64,000 bases of DNA, from assembly GCF_902148855.1 (NCBI RefSeq), contig NC_043978.1:48161408-48225407 (forward strand), read 5' to 3'. Source of the stretch: Sphaeramia orbicularis (lineage: Eukaryota; Chordata; Actinopteri; Kurtiformes; Apogonidae). The position numbers and the translations under genes are program-made. This document shows, piece after piece, positions 1-11,634 of the stretch; the stretch's first letter is position 1, and each line of letters starts with the position of its first letter. The notes below the pieces were generated by a model. It made no database searches and had not been told where the DNA came from. It worked only from the letters and a program-made list of their open reading frames with translations.

Positions 1-607
1 ATGAACAGGATCTTGAGGACAGTGGCCAAGGAGGTCCTCGTCTGAACCGTCCTCCGGGTTTCGGACGCGAACCCACGGTTCGGCTCCGGACTTTGTGTCG
101 GCACCGCGACTAGGGGAAAGCAGAGGGAGGTCAGGGACGGAAACAGGTCTTGCACGGGAAGGCTATCAGACAGGCGACAGGACATAGGGAAAAGGCAAAC
201 TCACGTACCGAAAAAACAGGCGAAGACGTCAAAAACCAGGAAGGCAGATGGCTGACAAAACCGACAGGGAGCAGGCAAAAAACAGGCAAAACAGGATGAC
301 AAAAACAGGTCGAAACACAGTAAGGCAAACGAACAGACAGGATCAAAACGCTGGTAAGTTATCTACAAGAGAAAACGAACTGGCGTCTGATCAGGGGAAA
401 GGACAGGGTATAAATACACAAAAGGGAGGGAAGACAATGAGACACAGGTGGAACACATCAGGGCGGAGTCAGGTAATCAGGGAAAAGGTGAACACGAACC
501 AGGAAGGGAAGTAAAGACAACAGACACGACACATGAGGAAAACTTAACAAAATAAAACAGGAAGTGACAGACAAACATAAAAGTCAGACAACACCAGACT
601 AACGTCC
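1..607. repeat. Unassigned teleost interspersed repeat, purine-rich
   Basis: This stretch is strongly A/G-rich, with many short words such as ACAGGCAAAAAACAGG and AAACAGGAAGTGACAGAC. The same flavour of sequence returns at 19231-20276, including the phrase AATAAAACAGGAAG, so it is dispersed repeat DNA rather than host coding sequence. The class is not clear: I see no transposase or other protein, and the left end lies outside the window. The 88-residue open frame inside it is low-complexity and not credible as a gene. Confidence 0.5.
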
Positions 608-1020
608 GGTAGCAGGCTTCACATCTACATGATCAGTGTGATTTTTTTTTTCTTGAAAAACCTGATGTATTGAATTAGATACATGCAATACACAGATAAT
701 CCACCAGAGGGGAGGAGTTCATTCACCAGAGGCCTTTCCAGTGACACTACAAGACTGTCATTAATGAAGAAGGAGGAAGAACTTTGACAGTTTTGAAAAG
801 GAATTACCTGTTTGTGTTATATTATGTTTTTGTTTGTTCAAAAATAAAAATATTTGAGCATTGAGACCCGATGTATCAAATATGATACAAAACTGAAAGT
901 CAACATGGAAATTGATCTTCAAAAAACTATTTTTTGGTTGTTCAGAAGGATCAATAAAGGATTCAGTTTCAAAGAACTGGAATATTCTGTCAATGATTTA
1001 CTGGTTCATTCTTTACAGGG
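608..1020 (-). mobile_element. piggyBac-like MITE, family B, truncated copy
   Basis: This matches the reverse complement of the complete family B copy at 8234-8693. It ends in ACAGGG followed by TTAA (1021-1024), the end expected of piggyBac-type elements. The other end is missing. It carries the palindrome GTATCAAATATGATAC at 873-888, which is shared by the other family B copies. It is non-coding. Confidence 0.7.
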
Positions 1021-1065
1021 TTAACACCTGCTCACAAGGACGAGAAAAAGCAGGTGCCTAAAATT

Positions 1066-2018
1066 GCTTATTATGTTTTTGTTTGTTCAAAAATAATAAC
1101 ATTCAAGCATTGAGAGCCGATGTATCAAATGTGATACAAAATTGAAACTCATCATGGAAACTGATATTTGGGGGAAAAAAAAACATTATTTGGTTGTTCA
1201 GAAGGACCAATAAAGGCTTCAGTTTCAAAGAACTGGAATTTTCTGTCAATAATTTAATGGTTCAGGCTTTACAGCAGGGGTGTCAAACATGCGGCCTACA
1301 GGCCAAATCCGGCCCACAAAAGGGTCCAATCCGGCCCACGGGATGAACCTGGATAGTGTAAAAATTACACTGAAGATATACGCAAGAGTGTTGAACTAGT
1401 TTTAGTTCAAGTTCCACATACACACTATTGTGATCTCAATTAAAATAATAACATAATAACCTATAAATACTGACTCCAAATTTTCTTCTTGGTTTAATGT
1501 GGAAAAATATCATTATATGCCAATGAATAATGACAACTTAAACATTTTCTCCTAGTTATAGTGCAAAAACTAACATTAAATTATGAAGATATTTACATGA
1601 ACAAATTATCCTTTAACAATAAAATGAGAATAACCTGAAATGTTTCAAGTAAACTGAGTGCAACTTTAACAATATTCTGCTTGTTACTAAATGTTTTTGT
1701 CTTTAGAACTGATACGTAATGCACATGTATAAGTTGAGGCATAATATTGTTAAAATTGCACTTAATTTTCTTAAGAAATTTCAGTTTTTTCAGGTAATTC
1801 TCATCTTTTTTGTTTGGATAGTTTGTAAATGTAAATATTTTCATAATTTAATCTTTTTGATTTTTTTTTCTTTTGCACTAAAACAAAGAGAAAAAATAGG
1901 AGTTGTCATTATTTATGAGTTATTATGCTAATTTTTTTGGTCCGGCCCACTTGAGGTTAAATTGGGCTGAATGTGGCCCCTGAACTACAATGAGTTTGAC
2001 ATCCCTGCTTTAAAGGGT
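1066..2018 (-). mobile_element. piggyBac-like MITE, family B, interrupted by a hAT element
   Basis: A second family B copy in the same orientation follows the first. Its left part (1066-1274) matches 823-1015 closely, including the palindrome at 1122-1137. A hAT element splits it, and the last bases resume after the hAT at 2008-2018 in a decayed GGGTAAA end. The hAT is therefore younger than this copy. Confidence 0.65.
1275..2007 (+). mobile_element. hAT-type MITE (CAGGGGTGTCAAAC family)
   Basis: The ends are an imperfect inverted pair: CAGGGGTGTCAAAC at the left, and GTTTGACATCCCTG at the right. The flanking 8-mers CTTTACAG (1267-1274) and CTTTAAAG (2008-2015) agree at 7 of 8 bases, as expected of a hAT target-site duplication. 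Subterminal GGCC/CCGGCCCAC blocks match the copies at 25830-26539, 42047-42853 and 51490-52178. The interior is AT-rich and non-coding, so it would have depended on a transposase from elsewhere. Confidence 0.85.
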
Positions 2019-2021
2019 AAA

Positions 2022-3207
2022 ATATAACACGCTCAAAAAAGTAATTTCCTTTCTCACACACATTGTTATATGTGCATTAATCTACCAACTGCAAATCTTC
2101 TTTTTTTTTTTTTTTTTTTGTTGCCATAAATATTTGTGATGTGAAACTTCGCAGCTCATGAGGCTGAGGGTTAGTAGGTCATGTGAAAATGAATATCTTA
2201 CTCTCGGCTAAATAGAACAAAAGTCACATGTCTCATTTTTCTTATTCGTTTTCTTCTACGTGGGCAGATGAATACAACCCCGTTGAACGCAGAACAAAAC
2301 ATAACCTTTAACGGTTCGTCTGTAAACATTTATGGTTGTGATTTTGTCGTAACTCTTTCTCATCGCTATGTCGAATGTCAATAAAAATGATAAAGTCTTA
2401 CAATAAAGAATGAAAAACTACTACTTCCCCTTTAGACATTTCTGGTTCATTAAAATGAAAGTTACATACGACTGCATCCACTCGCATCTATTTCTTGCTC
2501 CGTCCTTACCACAGCAGGTTTGTTTTCTTCGACACAACGCGTGTTTTTCTGCGATTAACCCTGATTTTTGCTGATTCAATACAGTAAACAAGGATGAGAT
2601 CGACACGGATAATCGCAGAGTTCGATGAGAGTGGTATCGATGAGCAGGATGTTTACCTCGGCCCGAAACCATCAGGCGGTCTTTAATGATGTTTGCATGT
2701 TTGTTTAAATGCCACCCACCCTTCCTGATGTTTTCCCAGCATCCTGCATTAATGACACCAGTGGATCAGTGGTACAGGAACAAAAGTATGACCTCAGTCT
2801 GGCCCTTCCATGTTCACATTATCCAGACCTGTTGATCCGAACTAAGGGGCACCTCTAAATTTAGGACAGTTCTAAGATTTCAGTTTTAAATTAACAATCA
2901 GGGGACTTTTGACATGACGTTTAAGATGTGAAATTATTGTTGTTGTTTTTTTTTGTTTGTTTTTTTTAATATCCACATTTAAAACCAAAAACAACTAAGA
3001 AAATCAAATTGGAAAAGGATGGAATGAAGTTCATCTTATATACTCCCTCCCCCTCGCCACATCTTTGTCTACTGACCACAAAGTCCCATGTCAGCTCCAA
3101 ACTGTATTTTACACCAATTATTCACATGTATTGATGATTGTGGATTAACAGGTATTAAACAGTTTAGATCAGTAGATGCTTTTGATCAACGGTGGGGTTT
3201 GGGTTAG
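2022..3207. other. Unassigned non-coding stretch
   Basis: I see no gene or recognisable transposon in this stretch. It has a T-run near 2101-2119 and short fragments at the right end (for example ATCAGTAGATGCTTTTG near 3170) that resemble family A MITE sequence, so part of it is probably decayed repeat DNA. Confidence 0.4.
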
Positions 3208-3215
3208 AGTTAACC

Positions 3216-3785
3216 CAGTGTTTTTCAACCTTGGGGTCGAGACCCCAAATGGGGTCGCCAGGAATTCAAATGGGGTCGCCTGATATTTAATTGATAAAAA
3301 AAAAAAAAAAAAAAAAAAAACTTGACAGAGACAATCCCAATCCGTAAAATACATGACCAACTGTGAAGCTGAAACCCAAACACTGTGGTTCTGTTTATCT
3401 GTCAAATGTTCATTGTGGTCGGTTTCAGATGCTGCAGCTCTTTCATAATTCATAGTTTGAGTTCTTGTTTGTTCAGTATTAATTGTCCTCCTTGTAAATC
3501 CAAGCTGGACTGACTGTACATATCCTGACCAAGGAAAATAAAATTCTCACTTTGTGCAGGAATCTACACCTAGCTTTTCTGCCTTTGTCCATAATAATAT
3601 ACATTGAATAAACTAAATGTAAAATCTAAAATTAATGTTTATTTACAACATAGTATAGCAAACTATTACATGATCAAAAACAAATAAATTGTAGCAAAAA
3701 TAATGTCTCCGTTTTGAATGTCTGGGTCACCAGAAATTTGTGATGTTAAAATGGGGTCACGAGCCAAAAAGATTGGGAACCACTG
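3216..3785 (-). mobile_element. hAT-type element (CAGTGGTTCCCAACC family), complete
   Basis: The left end reads CAGTGTTTTTCAACC, and the right end is the reverse complement of CAGTGGTTCCCAATC. Flanking 8-mers AGTTAACC (3208-3215) and ACTTAACC (3786-3793) match at 7 of 8, a hAT-like duplication. Subterminal blocks repeat GGGGTCGCC and GACCCC. The copy at 10158-11710 is the same family in the opposite orientation, with further elements inside it. No transposase is visible. Confidence 0.85.
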
Positions 3786-3791
3786 ACTTAA

Positions 3792-4026
3792 CCCTTTATA
3801 GTTCACTCATAGGAATACTCTGAAATTCAAAATTTCAGTCTTAGTGTTATTGGAGGACGTTAGAAGACTTACTTAAAATTACTTTTGTGAATTTTTTCTA
3901 AATTTTTTTCATGTCGAAAATCAAGGTCAATTAAGTTACCGTATTTTGTTCGTTGCCCTATATGACACATTTTTTTTAAAAAGTCCAATAAATAATAATT
4001 AAATAAATAAATAAAAATAAATAAAC
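3792..4026 (+). mobile_element. piggyBac-like MITE, family C, 5' fragment
   Basis: It starts at TTAA (3788-3791) with CCCTTTATAGTTCACTC, and matches the start of the complete copy at 14638-14985 (AATACTCTGAAATTC). It overlaps the duplicated flank of the hAT element to its left. The right end is lost in A/T-rich sequence. Confidence 0.6.
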
Positions 4027-4029
4027 AAA

Positions 4030-4216
4030 CTAGAAGCACTCGGAGAGCGCAGACCTCCGCCAAGGCTGATCAGTGGCCCCCCCGTGGGCCCCCCCACCCC
4101 CGATCACCACCAAAATTTAATCACTTCTTCCTTATCCCATTTCCAACAAACCCTGAAAATTTCATCCAAATCTCAAAAAATCTCAAATCTTCAACACTGG
4201 AGTTTATCCCCAGATG
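4030..4216 (-). repeat. CTAG-ended repeat with terminal hairpin
   Basis: Read on the minus strand, this ends in a possible stem (CGGAG, 9-nt loop, CTCCG), then AGTGCTTCTAG, then T. A hairpin about ten bases before CTAG is the 3' signature of Helitrons. Related copies lie at 29300-29492 and 46310-46556. The third has related sequence at both ends, so a terminal-inverted-repeat MITE remains possible. No coding sequence is visible. Confidence 0.5.
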
Positions 4217-4217
4217 A

Positions 4218-4430
4218 ACCCTTTATAATTCACTCATAGAAATACTCTGAAATTCTAAATTCCAACCTTAGTGTGTTATTGGAGGACAGAGTAAGACTTT
4301 TTTACTTTTGTGAAAATGTTCAACATTTTTTATTATCATGTGGAAAATCAAGGTCAGTGAAGTTACCATATTTAGTTCCTTGCCCCTATGTGGCAAAAAA
4401 AAAAAAAAAAAAATCCAAGAAGTATAGTAT
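4218..4430 (+). mobile_element. piggyBac-like MITE, family C, 5' fragment
   Basis: It opens with CCCTTTATAATTCACTC and repeats the order of words seen at 3792 (AATACTCTGAAATTC, TTATTGGAGGACA). The right part decays into an A-run and has no visible TTAA end. Confidence 0.55.
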
Positions 4431-5620
4431 ATTTAAAACGTACAATGAAAACACATGTAATTTTAAAGGAACATGTATTTTAACATTAGACCAACATCAG
4501 TGCTGATCCAGACCCCTGTCCACATCCACATGATCCCTTTGAACATCATTCCTTACATTAGTACCATTACTTCATGGTACCTAACAAGCAGGACCACTCA
4601 CTGTTCATGCAGAGGTGGACCTTACAGACCCTGTAGACACATTTGACCTGAGATTGTTGACTCACTGTCCTCACTGGAACTGTTGCTGTCACTAGTCGCT
4701 GTTCCATTGGACGTCTGCCCAAAACTTTACCGATATTTACTAAATATCGGAAAAAAACAGGGGTGCGTAATGTCGTTTTTTCCATTAAATCACAAATGCG
4801 ATGACTTGTGTATTTATTTTCGAGAGATGACATGAGAAGTCATTCCATAAACATGGCGACGAACGTAATATGGTGTTGATTTACAGTATATTCATTATTA
4901 TTATATTACACCTCTATCTTGTACTGAATTAAAAATGATTGGGTTTCCTGGTGTGTCGACACATACCGCAACATGTTTCTTCTTTTTCGCTTGTTGTAAC
5001 GTCTGTCAACATCCGTTTTTTAAATTCATCTGACTCTAGTTGCGAAAAAAGGTCTTTCCATTGCAGTTTTGCGTGACATACCATTTGCCCTATGCCCGAA
5101 AAACCACCTCTTGCCAGCGCAAAAACTTTTAATCGAAAAATGAGACTGGTGCTTTAGAAGATGTTTTGTCTAAAGTTTGGTGTGGATTCCCCTAACATTT
5201 TGTGGAATGATGGGATATCTTAGAGCTGTTTGTTATTATTATTGTTGTTATTATTATTTTTTGATTTTGAATACAGTGTTCTGTTTGTAAATAAGAAAGA
5301 GACAAAATGTCAATAGGAAATCAATTTTATCTTGAAAATCAATATCTTTGAAAAACAACCTGCAATTTTCTCGGTTTTTTGCTCAAAATTCAGTTTTTTC
5401 CTGAAAATTACCAAAATTCAAGTGTTTGCATCTCACGAACAAATGAAGATAGAATAAAATTGTTTTTTGTGTTTAAAAGTTGAAGTTCTGTTCTTTCTTT
5501 TGATGTATTCATTGTTCACATACTTCTAACACATTTTCAGTCAGCCTTCAAAAATTTGTGAATATGACCAATCAAAACTAAGTTCAGGTGGTCCTGGCTC
5601 GAGGAAACTGATAGAAATGG
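4431..5620. other. Unassigned non-coding stretch, partly repeat-like
   Basis: No gene is visible. A self-complementary word, CCGATATTTACTAAATATCGG-like, lies near 4729-4749. The passages near 4680-4850 and 5040-5160 look like ends of an old DNA transposon, but I cannot delimit it. From 5260 to 5600 the sequence is AT-rich with runs of AAAATT and TTTTTC and is uninformative. Confidence 0.35.
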
Positions 5621-7598
5621 TGATTTTCTGTAGCAGTACATCTGGAAGACAAGCAAACCAGGTTTGTTACTCATTGAAGTCGTTCAGAAAAATTCTGTTT
5701 TTTGTTTTTTTTTTCTTTCCTGACTTTCATCACTGGGCAGGACATGACTGTGCTTTTCCACTGAACAGAAGGTGGCTAAGTTGCTACTTAATAAAACCCA
5801 TGGCATGCAGCATGAAATGAGCTGTCCACAGGGCTGGAAACATACTGCTCACTCTTCACTTGTTCATACAGCAGCATGGGCCCAACAAATAGATCCCAAA
5901 CTAATTACCATTCTTTGTGTGTTGATCCATCCCAGAATGTTGTGCCTGGCCAAGAGATAACTGCTGGATAGCATTAGCAACCCCATCTGTAACCCTCCTT
6001 TTATATTAGCACCAGAGCTATCAGTCCTATTAGCTAAGCCACGCTGTAGCAGCCTGTGAAGTTGCTGCGAATCCGAGCAAGTCATATGTTTGCCCCCAAT
6101 TTCCGTGATCAGAGTGCAAACACAGGCTCGGACCCAATCACAGGAAAGTGATATAGTGGCAGGTCTTGACACATAAAGCCACTGCTGTCTAAATGAGTTC
6201 AGAATTGTGGGTAAATAGCATCCTCCCAGCCAAGCAATGAACCTTAATCACAGAGGTGAAATGCCAGCGTACAGCTATTAACCCCGGCCATCTACAGCGT
6301 GGACAGTTTTTCTAGTCTCCCGTTTATTCTTATTTTCAGAGAATGCACAATTGTCCCTTCCGTCAGCCTTCCCAGCCCCATATTTCATTTCTCAGCTTCC
6401 ATCACTTACGCAAGCTGTCCTTTGTGACAGCTCCCAAATGGTAGAAATATGTGCAGACAAAGCACCATGATTCATTTTGCCTGACAGTCCTCTGGAGAGT
6501 TAGCTAAGGAGCATGCTATTCAGAGTGTCAGCCCCACCTACCATCACCAAACTCTAGCGTCCTTCCACTGGAACTCATCTATTGTTTTCTTATGAGAATT
6601 ACACATAACATCCTGATTCCATGCTCGAATTCTGCCAATTTGTCATTTCCACGGCTCTACAGGGACGTGATATGATAGCTCCGACTCTGATGTCTCAGTT
6701 TCAGGAGAGAATAGTGTTTTTCTTTTCCTTTTTTTTTTTATTTTACAGAGGAAAGCATACTCACCAGGGCTCCGAAATCTTTGAATTCAGACAAACTTGT
6801 GATTAATTAGGCCCTCGATCCGGTGCTGGCCTTGGACCTCGGGGGAAGACACGCTCTCACCCCCCCACCCCTCCCCCAAAAACAGATTTTTCTACCTAGG
6901 TTGGAGACTTGAGTTGATCCCCCGACAGACTTACGTTTGGCCTCAAGGTGCCTGTCCTACATTTCACACAGCGCTGTGTTCTTATATTCTTTGAATTGGA
7001 CAAGGTGTTGTGCATGTTTTAAGCACTCACACTGCCACACATCCAGAGATAGTGACACTGAGGCATTTCTGATGAGGAGTCTTGCATGGGAAAATGACAA
7101 GTTGTCATCGGGTACATCTAAAAGCAAACTAAATTATTGAACTCATCTGTTCAGTTTAAGACTTTTGCCATGGGTAGCCCTGGGCTCATTCCTGTGCTGC
7201 ATCATGCATCTTCGGGGTAATTTCACTGGCTGACTTCCAGCTCTTGTCATGTCTTGTGTCAAACAGACTGGCATTTCAAATTACACATGGCACTGTCTGC
7301 ATGAATGTGAATTTACTTGCAAACACCACAGCAGCAGATAATGAGGGCAAGCTTCAAAGCCTGGACTGTGATGTACACTGAAGCAGTTACTCTGTATATT
7401 CTCCTGCGCTGATAACGTGTGGAATGAAGCTGTCGCCTCCATATCAAAGTCCCCTTGATCTCAAATCCTGCTGTTCAGACAGACATTTTATCCTAACTCG
7501 TAAGATGAAAAAACATAGTTACACACTGCATGTTACACTCTGTGGCTAGGTTGTACTCAGTTTAAATACCAGTTTAATTGTTAAATCTGTCGCACGTT
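5621..7598. other. Mostly unique non-coding DNA
   Basis: This is one of the longest stretches with no match to the window's repeat families. Base composition is balanced compared with the AT-rich repeats around it. Open frames here are short, lack splice or codon signals I would trust, and occur in several overlapping frames. It may be intronic or intergenic DNA with conserved non-coding elements, best judged by alignment to other teleosts. Confidence 0.45.
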
Positions 7599-8233
7599 TT
7601 AACCCATAAAGACCCAAAACAGCCACTGGCGACCAAAACCAACTTCTGATCTAAACTGGTTAATACCAGTTGAGCCACTCATCCTATCAATACATGTAAA
7701 TAATTGGTGTAAAATGCAGTTTGTCATCTTTTCATGGTCATCAGATATGACCCATTTGGATGTTCAGAGGCTCCGTAGTTACCGTGGAAACACCATCATC
7801 TTCTACAACGTTGATTCATCAGTAAAACCCATGGAGGTGGATCAATGACAGTGGATGGACATACTTGGATTATGTTCAGTTAATGATATATTTTACTGAA
7901 AAAGAAACTTTTTCTACAGTTTTCTCTGTTTTGATATAATAACCTTTGAATAGACTCTGAGATTTTATGAGCATCTACATGGTCAGTATCGGAATAGTAT
8001 GGTAGTTCGTATAGGAAAATACATGATTTAAACTGAAATAACCCAAACTAAAGAAGATAATATTACAGTAAATGGTGATAAATCTTTTAAAAAAGGTTAA
8101 ATATGGAGAAATATTATTTGAAGTCAAGGAAAAATCCGTATTATCATGCAAGATTTCAAAAAAATATTCCAAGGCACACTGTAGAATTTGTGTAAAAATA
8201 AAACGCCTTTATTTCTACATGGCAAACATTTAA

Positions 8234-8693
8234 CCCTGTGAAGTCTGAACCATTAAATCATTAACAGAAAATTCCAGTTCTTTGAAACTGGAGCCTTTAT
8301 TGGTCCTTCTGAACAGTCTTTTTTTTTTTTTTTTCCCAAATATCACTTTACATGTATGAGTTTCAATTTTGTATCATATTTGATACATCGGGTCTCAGTG
8401 CTCAAATATTATTTTTGAACAATCAAAAACATAATTTAACACAAGCATGTCTAACAAATTGGTAATTCCTTTTCAAAATTGTCAAAGTTCTTCCTCCTTC
8501 CTCATTAATGACAGTCTTGTAGTGTCACTGGAAAAGCCTCTGGTGAATGAATTCCTCCCCCTGGTGGATTATCTGTGTATTGGAGGTATCTAATTGTATA
8601 CATCAGGTTTTTCAAGAAAAAAAAATATCCCACTGATCATGTAGAGGGCTTCAAAACTCATGTATCAAATATGATACGTTTGGAGTTATAGGG
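8234..8693 (+). mobile_element. piggyBac-like MITE, family B, complete
   Basis: The element is flanked by TTAA on both sides (8230-8233 and 8694-8697). It starts CCCTGTGAAGTCTG and ends GGAGTTATAGGG. Two 16-bp near-palindromes, GTATCATATTTGATAC (8371-8386) and GTATCAAATATGATAC (8662-8677), may be transposase-binding sites. It is the reference copy for the fragments at 608-1020, 1066-2018 and 29497-29684. It has no coding capacity. Confidence 0.8.
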
Positions 8694-8769
8694 TTAAAAG
8701 GTTAAAGGAATTTTTTATTTCTTTTTTTTTGTGATTATTTAGTTTTTTAAGGCTCATGGCCATTATGGC

Positions 8770-8984
8770 AATTAACTTGTGTACTGCCGTATTGGACCTT
8801 TTTTTACTTGTGTTGGGAAGGGGAGTGGCTCCATTGTGTGTTGTCCTGTATTGTGTAATTTTATTGGTGTGGCATCTGGGGGTGCTGTTTCTGTGTATGT
8901 GTTTTTGCGTATGTGCTTATATATTTATGACCCCTGCTGCACACCGAATTTCCTTTCCTAAGGATAAATAAAGTTGAAAGTTTC
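8770..8984 (+). mobile_element. LINE-like 3' end fragment
   Basis: The stretch ends ACACCGAATTTCC then AAGGATAAATAAAGTTG, which resembles the 3' tails of fish non-LTR retrotransposons (a short AATAAAG-type tail). Only the 3' untranslated part is present. The family is not identified. Confidence 0.45.
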
Positions 8985-9493
8985 ACACAATCACTTTAAT
9001 GAATTGAGGGAGGGAAGTGTGAGGGGGAAGAAAGAGACAAGAAAGAGAAGAAAAAATAATAAAAATAAATTAAAAAAAAATAAAAGAATTTTAAAAATGA
9101 GAATAAAAATTAATAATATAAAATAAAATAATAATAATTTAAAAAAATCACACTTCTAAAGTTAGATCTTACTATTAGTGCCACATGTTCAAATGCAATA
9201 CACTTTAAAATCTAGTTTAATTCCTGTTTTCATGCTAATTCCTTATCAGTCCCACATAACTAAATACCCCTCATGAAATATCACTTTAAAAAAAGGACAA
9301 AGATCTACATCTCCATTGAGGCCTGGATGTTTTGTTGCTTCAGTTCTATAATCCAGAACGTCTCCTGTTGGAATAGTCTGTTTACACTGTCACCTCCTCT
9401 CATGTCCTTTTCTACAACTTCCAGAATGACGGTTATGGAGAAATATTAATTTGGGAACTGCCACAGAAGTACCACTGGATCTTTACGGGTTAA

Positions 9494-10050
9494 ACATGAT
9501 GATGAAACAAAAAAAAATATTACTAATGGGCTGCGGGCAACATTGCATGGAAATACTTTCAATTTCTCTGTACATTTTACAGGCTGCCTGCTTTATTCTT
9601 TTGGCTGTGAAGCGTGTGTTCATCATCATTAAATCACCATCATACGATAGTGAAGAGGCATTAGGTGTTAAATTAGGGGGAGACTGACACAATTCTGGAC
9701 AATTTTATCCCACACAAATGTATTCTGTGTGTCCATTCATTTGCGCATATGAGAAGTGATGGACGTAGACACAGATGATTAAAGCCTGTCTGTTTCCTCA
9801 CCTCTGCTCACCTACTCAACCAGTCATTTGGAAAATAAAGGGAACAGTGGGATGGAGACCTCGGAATCAGAAGCTGAGTGTGTTGATGTGATCGGATTTT
9901 CTATTGTATTTTTTAATAAAACTACTCATTAAGAATCTACTGTGTGGTGAATAAAACAAGACTGTAGTTCGACTCTGGATGATGGAGCTGATTCGTGACC
10001 GGTATGAGTTTTGAAAACACACGACTGTGGTTCATTACACACAGTAGACA
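9494..10050. other. Unique non-coding DNA
   Basis: I see no gene and no match to the local repeat families. It has ordinary base composition; open frames are short and overlap on both strands. It could be intergenic or intronic. Confidence 0.4.
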
Positions 10051-10051
10051 C

Positions 10052-10157
10052 TCAAGCGTTCAAGATTCAAGACGTTTATTGTTATATGCACACACACTGA
10101 GCAATGAAATTCTTACTTTGCGAGTTTCCTTCACACAGCTAACATGAACAATTAAAT
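10052..10157 (-). mobile_element. LINE 3' end fragment
   Basis: On the minus strand it reads AGAATTTCATTGCTCAGTG, then AACAATAAACGTC, then a CTTGAAT-type tail. This is the usual layout of a LINE 3' end. A related piece lies at 15580-15800. The neighbouring hAT copy sits at its inner edge. Confidence 0.5.
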
Positions 10158-10642
10158 CAGTGGTTCCCAACCTTTTTTTTTTTGCTTGTGACCCCATTTT
10201 AACATCACAAATTTCCAGCATTCAAAACGTAGACTTTTTTTTTTTCTAAAATTAATTTGTTTTTGATCATGTAATAGTTTGCTATAATATGTTGCAAATA
10301 AACATTAATTTTAGACGACATTTAGTCTATATAATGTATATTATTCTGGACAGAGGCAGTAAATCCAGGTGTAGATTACTGCACAAAGGGAGAATTTGAT
10401 TTTCCTTGGTCAGGATATGTACAGTCAGTCCAGCTTGGATTTACAAGGCTGACAATTAATACTGAACAAACAAGAACTCAAACTATGAATTATGAAAGCT
10501 GCAGCATCTGAAACTGACCACAATGAACATTTGACAGATAAACAGAACCACAGTGCTGCAGTTTCAGACTCACAGTTTGTCATGTCTTTTATGGATTGGG
10601 ATTGTCTCTGTCAAGTTTTTTTTTTTTTTTTTTTTAAATCAA

Positions 10643-11634
10643 TAACACTGGTCTACAAGGAAAATGCTTCCAGAATTAAGTAATGAAATTTTACCACAGA
10701 GAATCACTGATAAAGAAAAATCAAGTCAAAAATGCTGGTTGGCTGAACTTTCCAAGATACAGCCTTGGGTCAAAATGTGAAATTCAAGAATTAACGAGAG
10801 AAATGGGTTGACTCAAAGGAATATTTGTCTCAGAGCTACAAGATCTACTTCAAAGCATTGTCTGCACATTAGAATCATCACTTTACAGGTTCTATTAGTG
10901 GAAGATTTATAAAACTATTATATAAATGTACATAAACCAATATACAGGGTGGGGAAGTAAAATTTACAATGAACATTTAGTTTTTTTCTCAGCCACTACG
11001 TCAATTGTTTTGAAACCAACATATATTGATGTCATAATCATACCTAACACTATTATCCATACCTTTTCAGAAACTTTTGCCCATATGAGTAATCAGGAAA
11101 GCAAACGTCAAAGAGTGTGTGATTTGCTGAATGCACTCGTCACACCAAAGGAGATTTCAAAATAGTTGGAGTGTCCATAAGACTGTTTATAATGGAAAGA
11201 AGAGAATGACTATGAGCAAAACTATTACGAGAAAGTCTGGAAGATACTATTAAAGAAGAATGGGAGAGTTGTCACCCGAATATTTGAGGAACACTTGCGC
11301 AAGTTTCAGGAAGCGTGTGAAGGCAGTTATTGAGAAAGAAGAGGACACATAGAATAAAAACACTTTCTATTATGTAAATTTTCTTGTGGCAAATAAATTC
11401 TCATGACTTTCAATAAACTAATTGGTCATACACTGTCTTTCAATCCCTGCCTCAAAATTGTAAATTTTGCTTCCCCCACCCTGTATATGTGTAATAACCC
11501 TTTATCATATACCTTGAAAACATCAGCAAACCGGCACTTTTGTCATTTATTTTCCAATTCATCTTATTAAAATAACATTTAGCACATTTAATCTCTGAAG
11601 CAAATCATTTCTAAAAAATTGTAGACCAGTGTTA
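10643..11634. mobile_element. Non-coding element with perfect 16-bp terminal inverted repeats
   Basis: TAACACTGGTCTACAA at 10643-10658 is exactly reverse-complemented at 11619-11634. Alignment with the simpler hAT copy at 3216-3785 shows that this is extra sequence. The ends resemble the CACTGGTCAACAAC termini of elements at 16182, 43056 and 53057, so the same superfamily is possible. I could not define a clear target duplication. The 450 or so bases not taken by the mariner derivative are non-coding. Confidence 0.7.
10945..11483 (+). mobile_element. Internally deleted mariner-type element, copy 1
   Basis: Ends are CAGGGTGGGGAAG and the reverse complement of CAGGGTGGGGGAAG, flanked by TA on both sides (10943-10944, 11484-11485), as for Tc1/mariner. 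A start codon at 11085 opens a helix-turn-helix-like peptide (NQESKRQRVCDLLNALVTPK) that stops at 11165, because a base present in the copy at 43362 is missing here. Downstream there is sequence for a mariner-like C-terminus. The DDE catalytic middle is absent, so the element could move only with help. Confidence 0.85.

Larger units (their letters stand above)
8117..9433. mobile_element. Inserted block with 15-bp direct repeats, probably LINE-derived
   Basis: TATGGAGAAATATTA occurs at 8102-8116 and again at 9434-9448, exactly at the two edges of this block inside a family A MITE. A 15-bp duplication fits target-primed retrotransposition better than any DNA transposon named here. The block holds a complete family B MITE (8234-8693), a LINE-like 3' end (8770-8984), and an A/T-rich low-complexity tract (about 9050-9150). 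Confidence 0.6.
7603..9489 (+). mobile_element. piggyBac-like MITE, family A, split by a 1.3-kb insertion
   Basis: The left end is TTAA (7599-7602) then CCCATAAAGACCCA. The right end (9434-9489) reads CACTGGATCTTTACGGG then TTAA (9490-9493). The two halves, 7603-8116 and 9434-9489, join into the order seen in the uninterrupted copy at 14990-15538 (opposite orientation). The block between them is flanked by a 15-bp direct repeat. Family A is the most abundant MITE in this window. Confidence 0.8.

Noticed and set aside
131-514. Two overlapping open frames of 71 and 88 codons near the left edge
   Set aside because: They lie on opposite strands in an A/G-rich dispersed repeat and have low-complexity translations (QNRQNRMTK-type). 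The same repeat type occurs at 19231.
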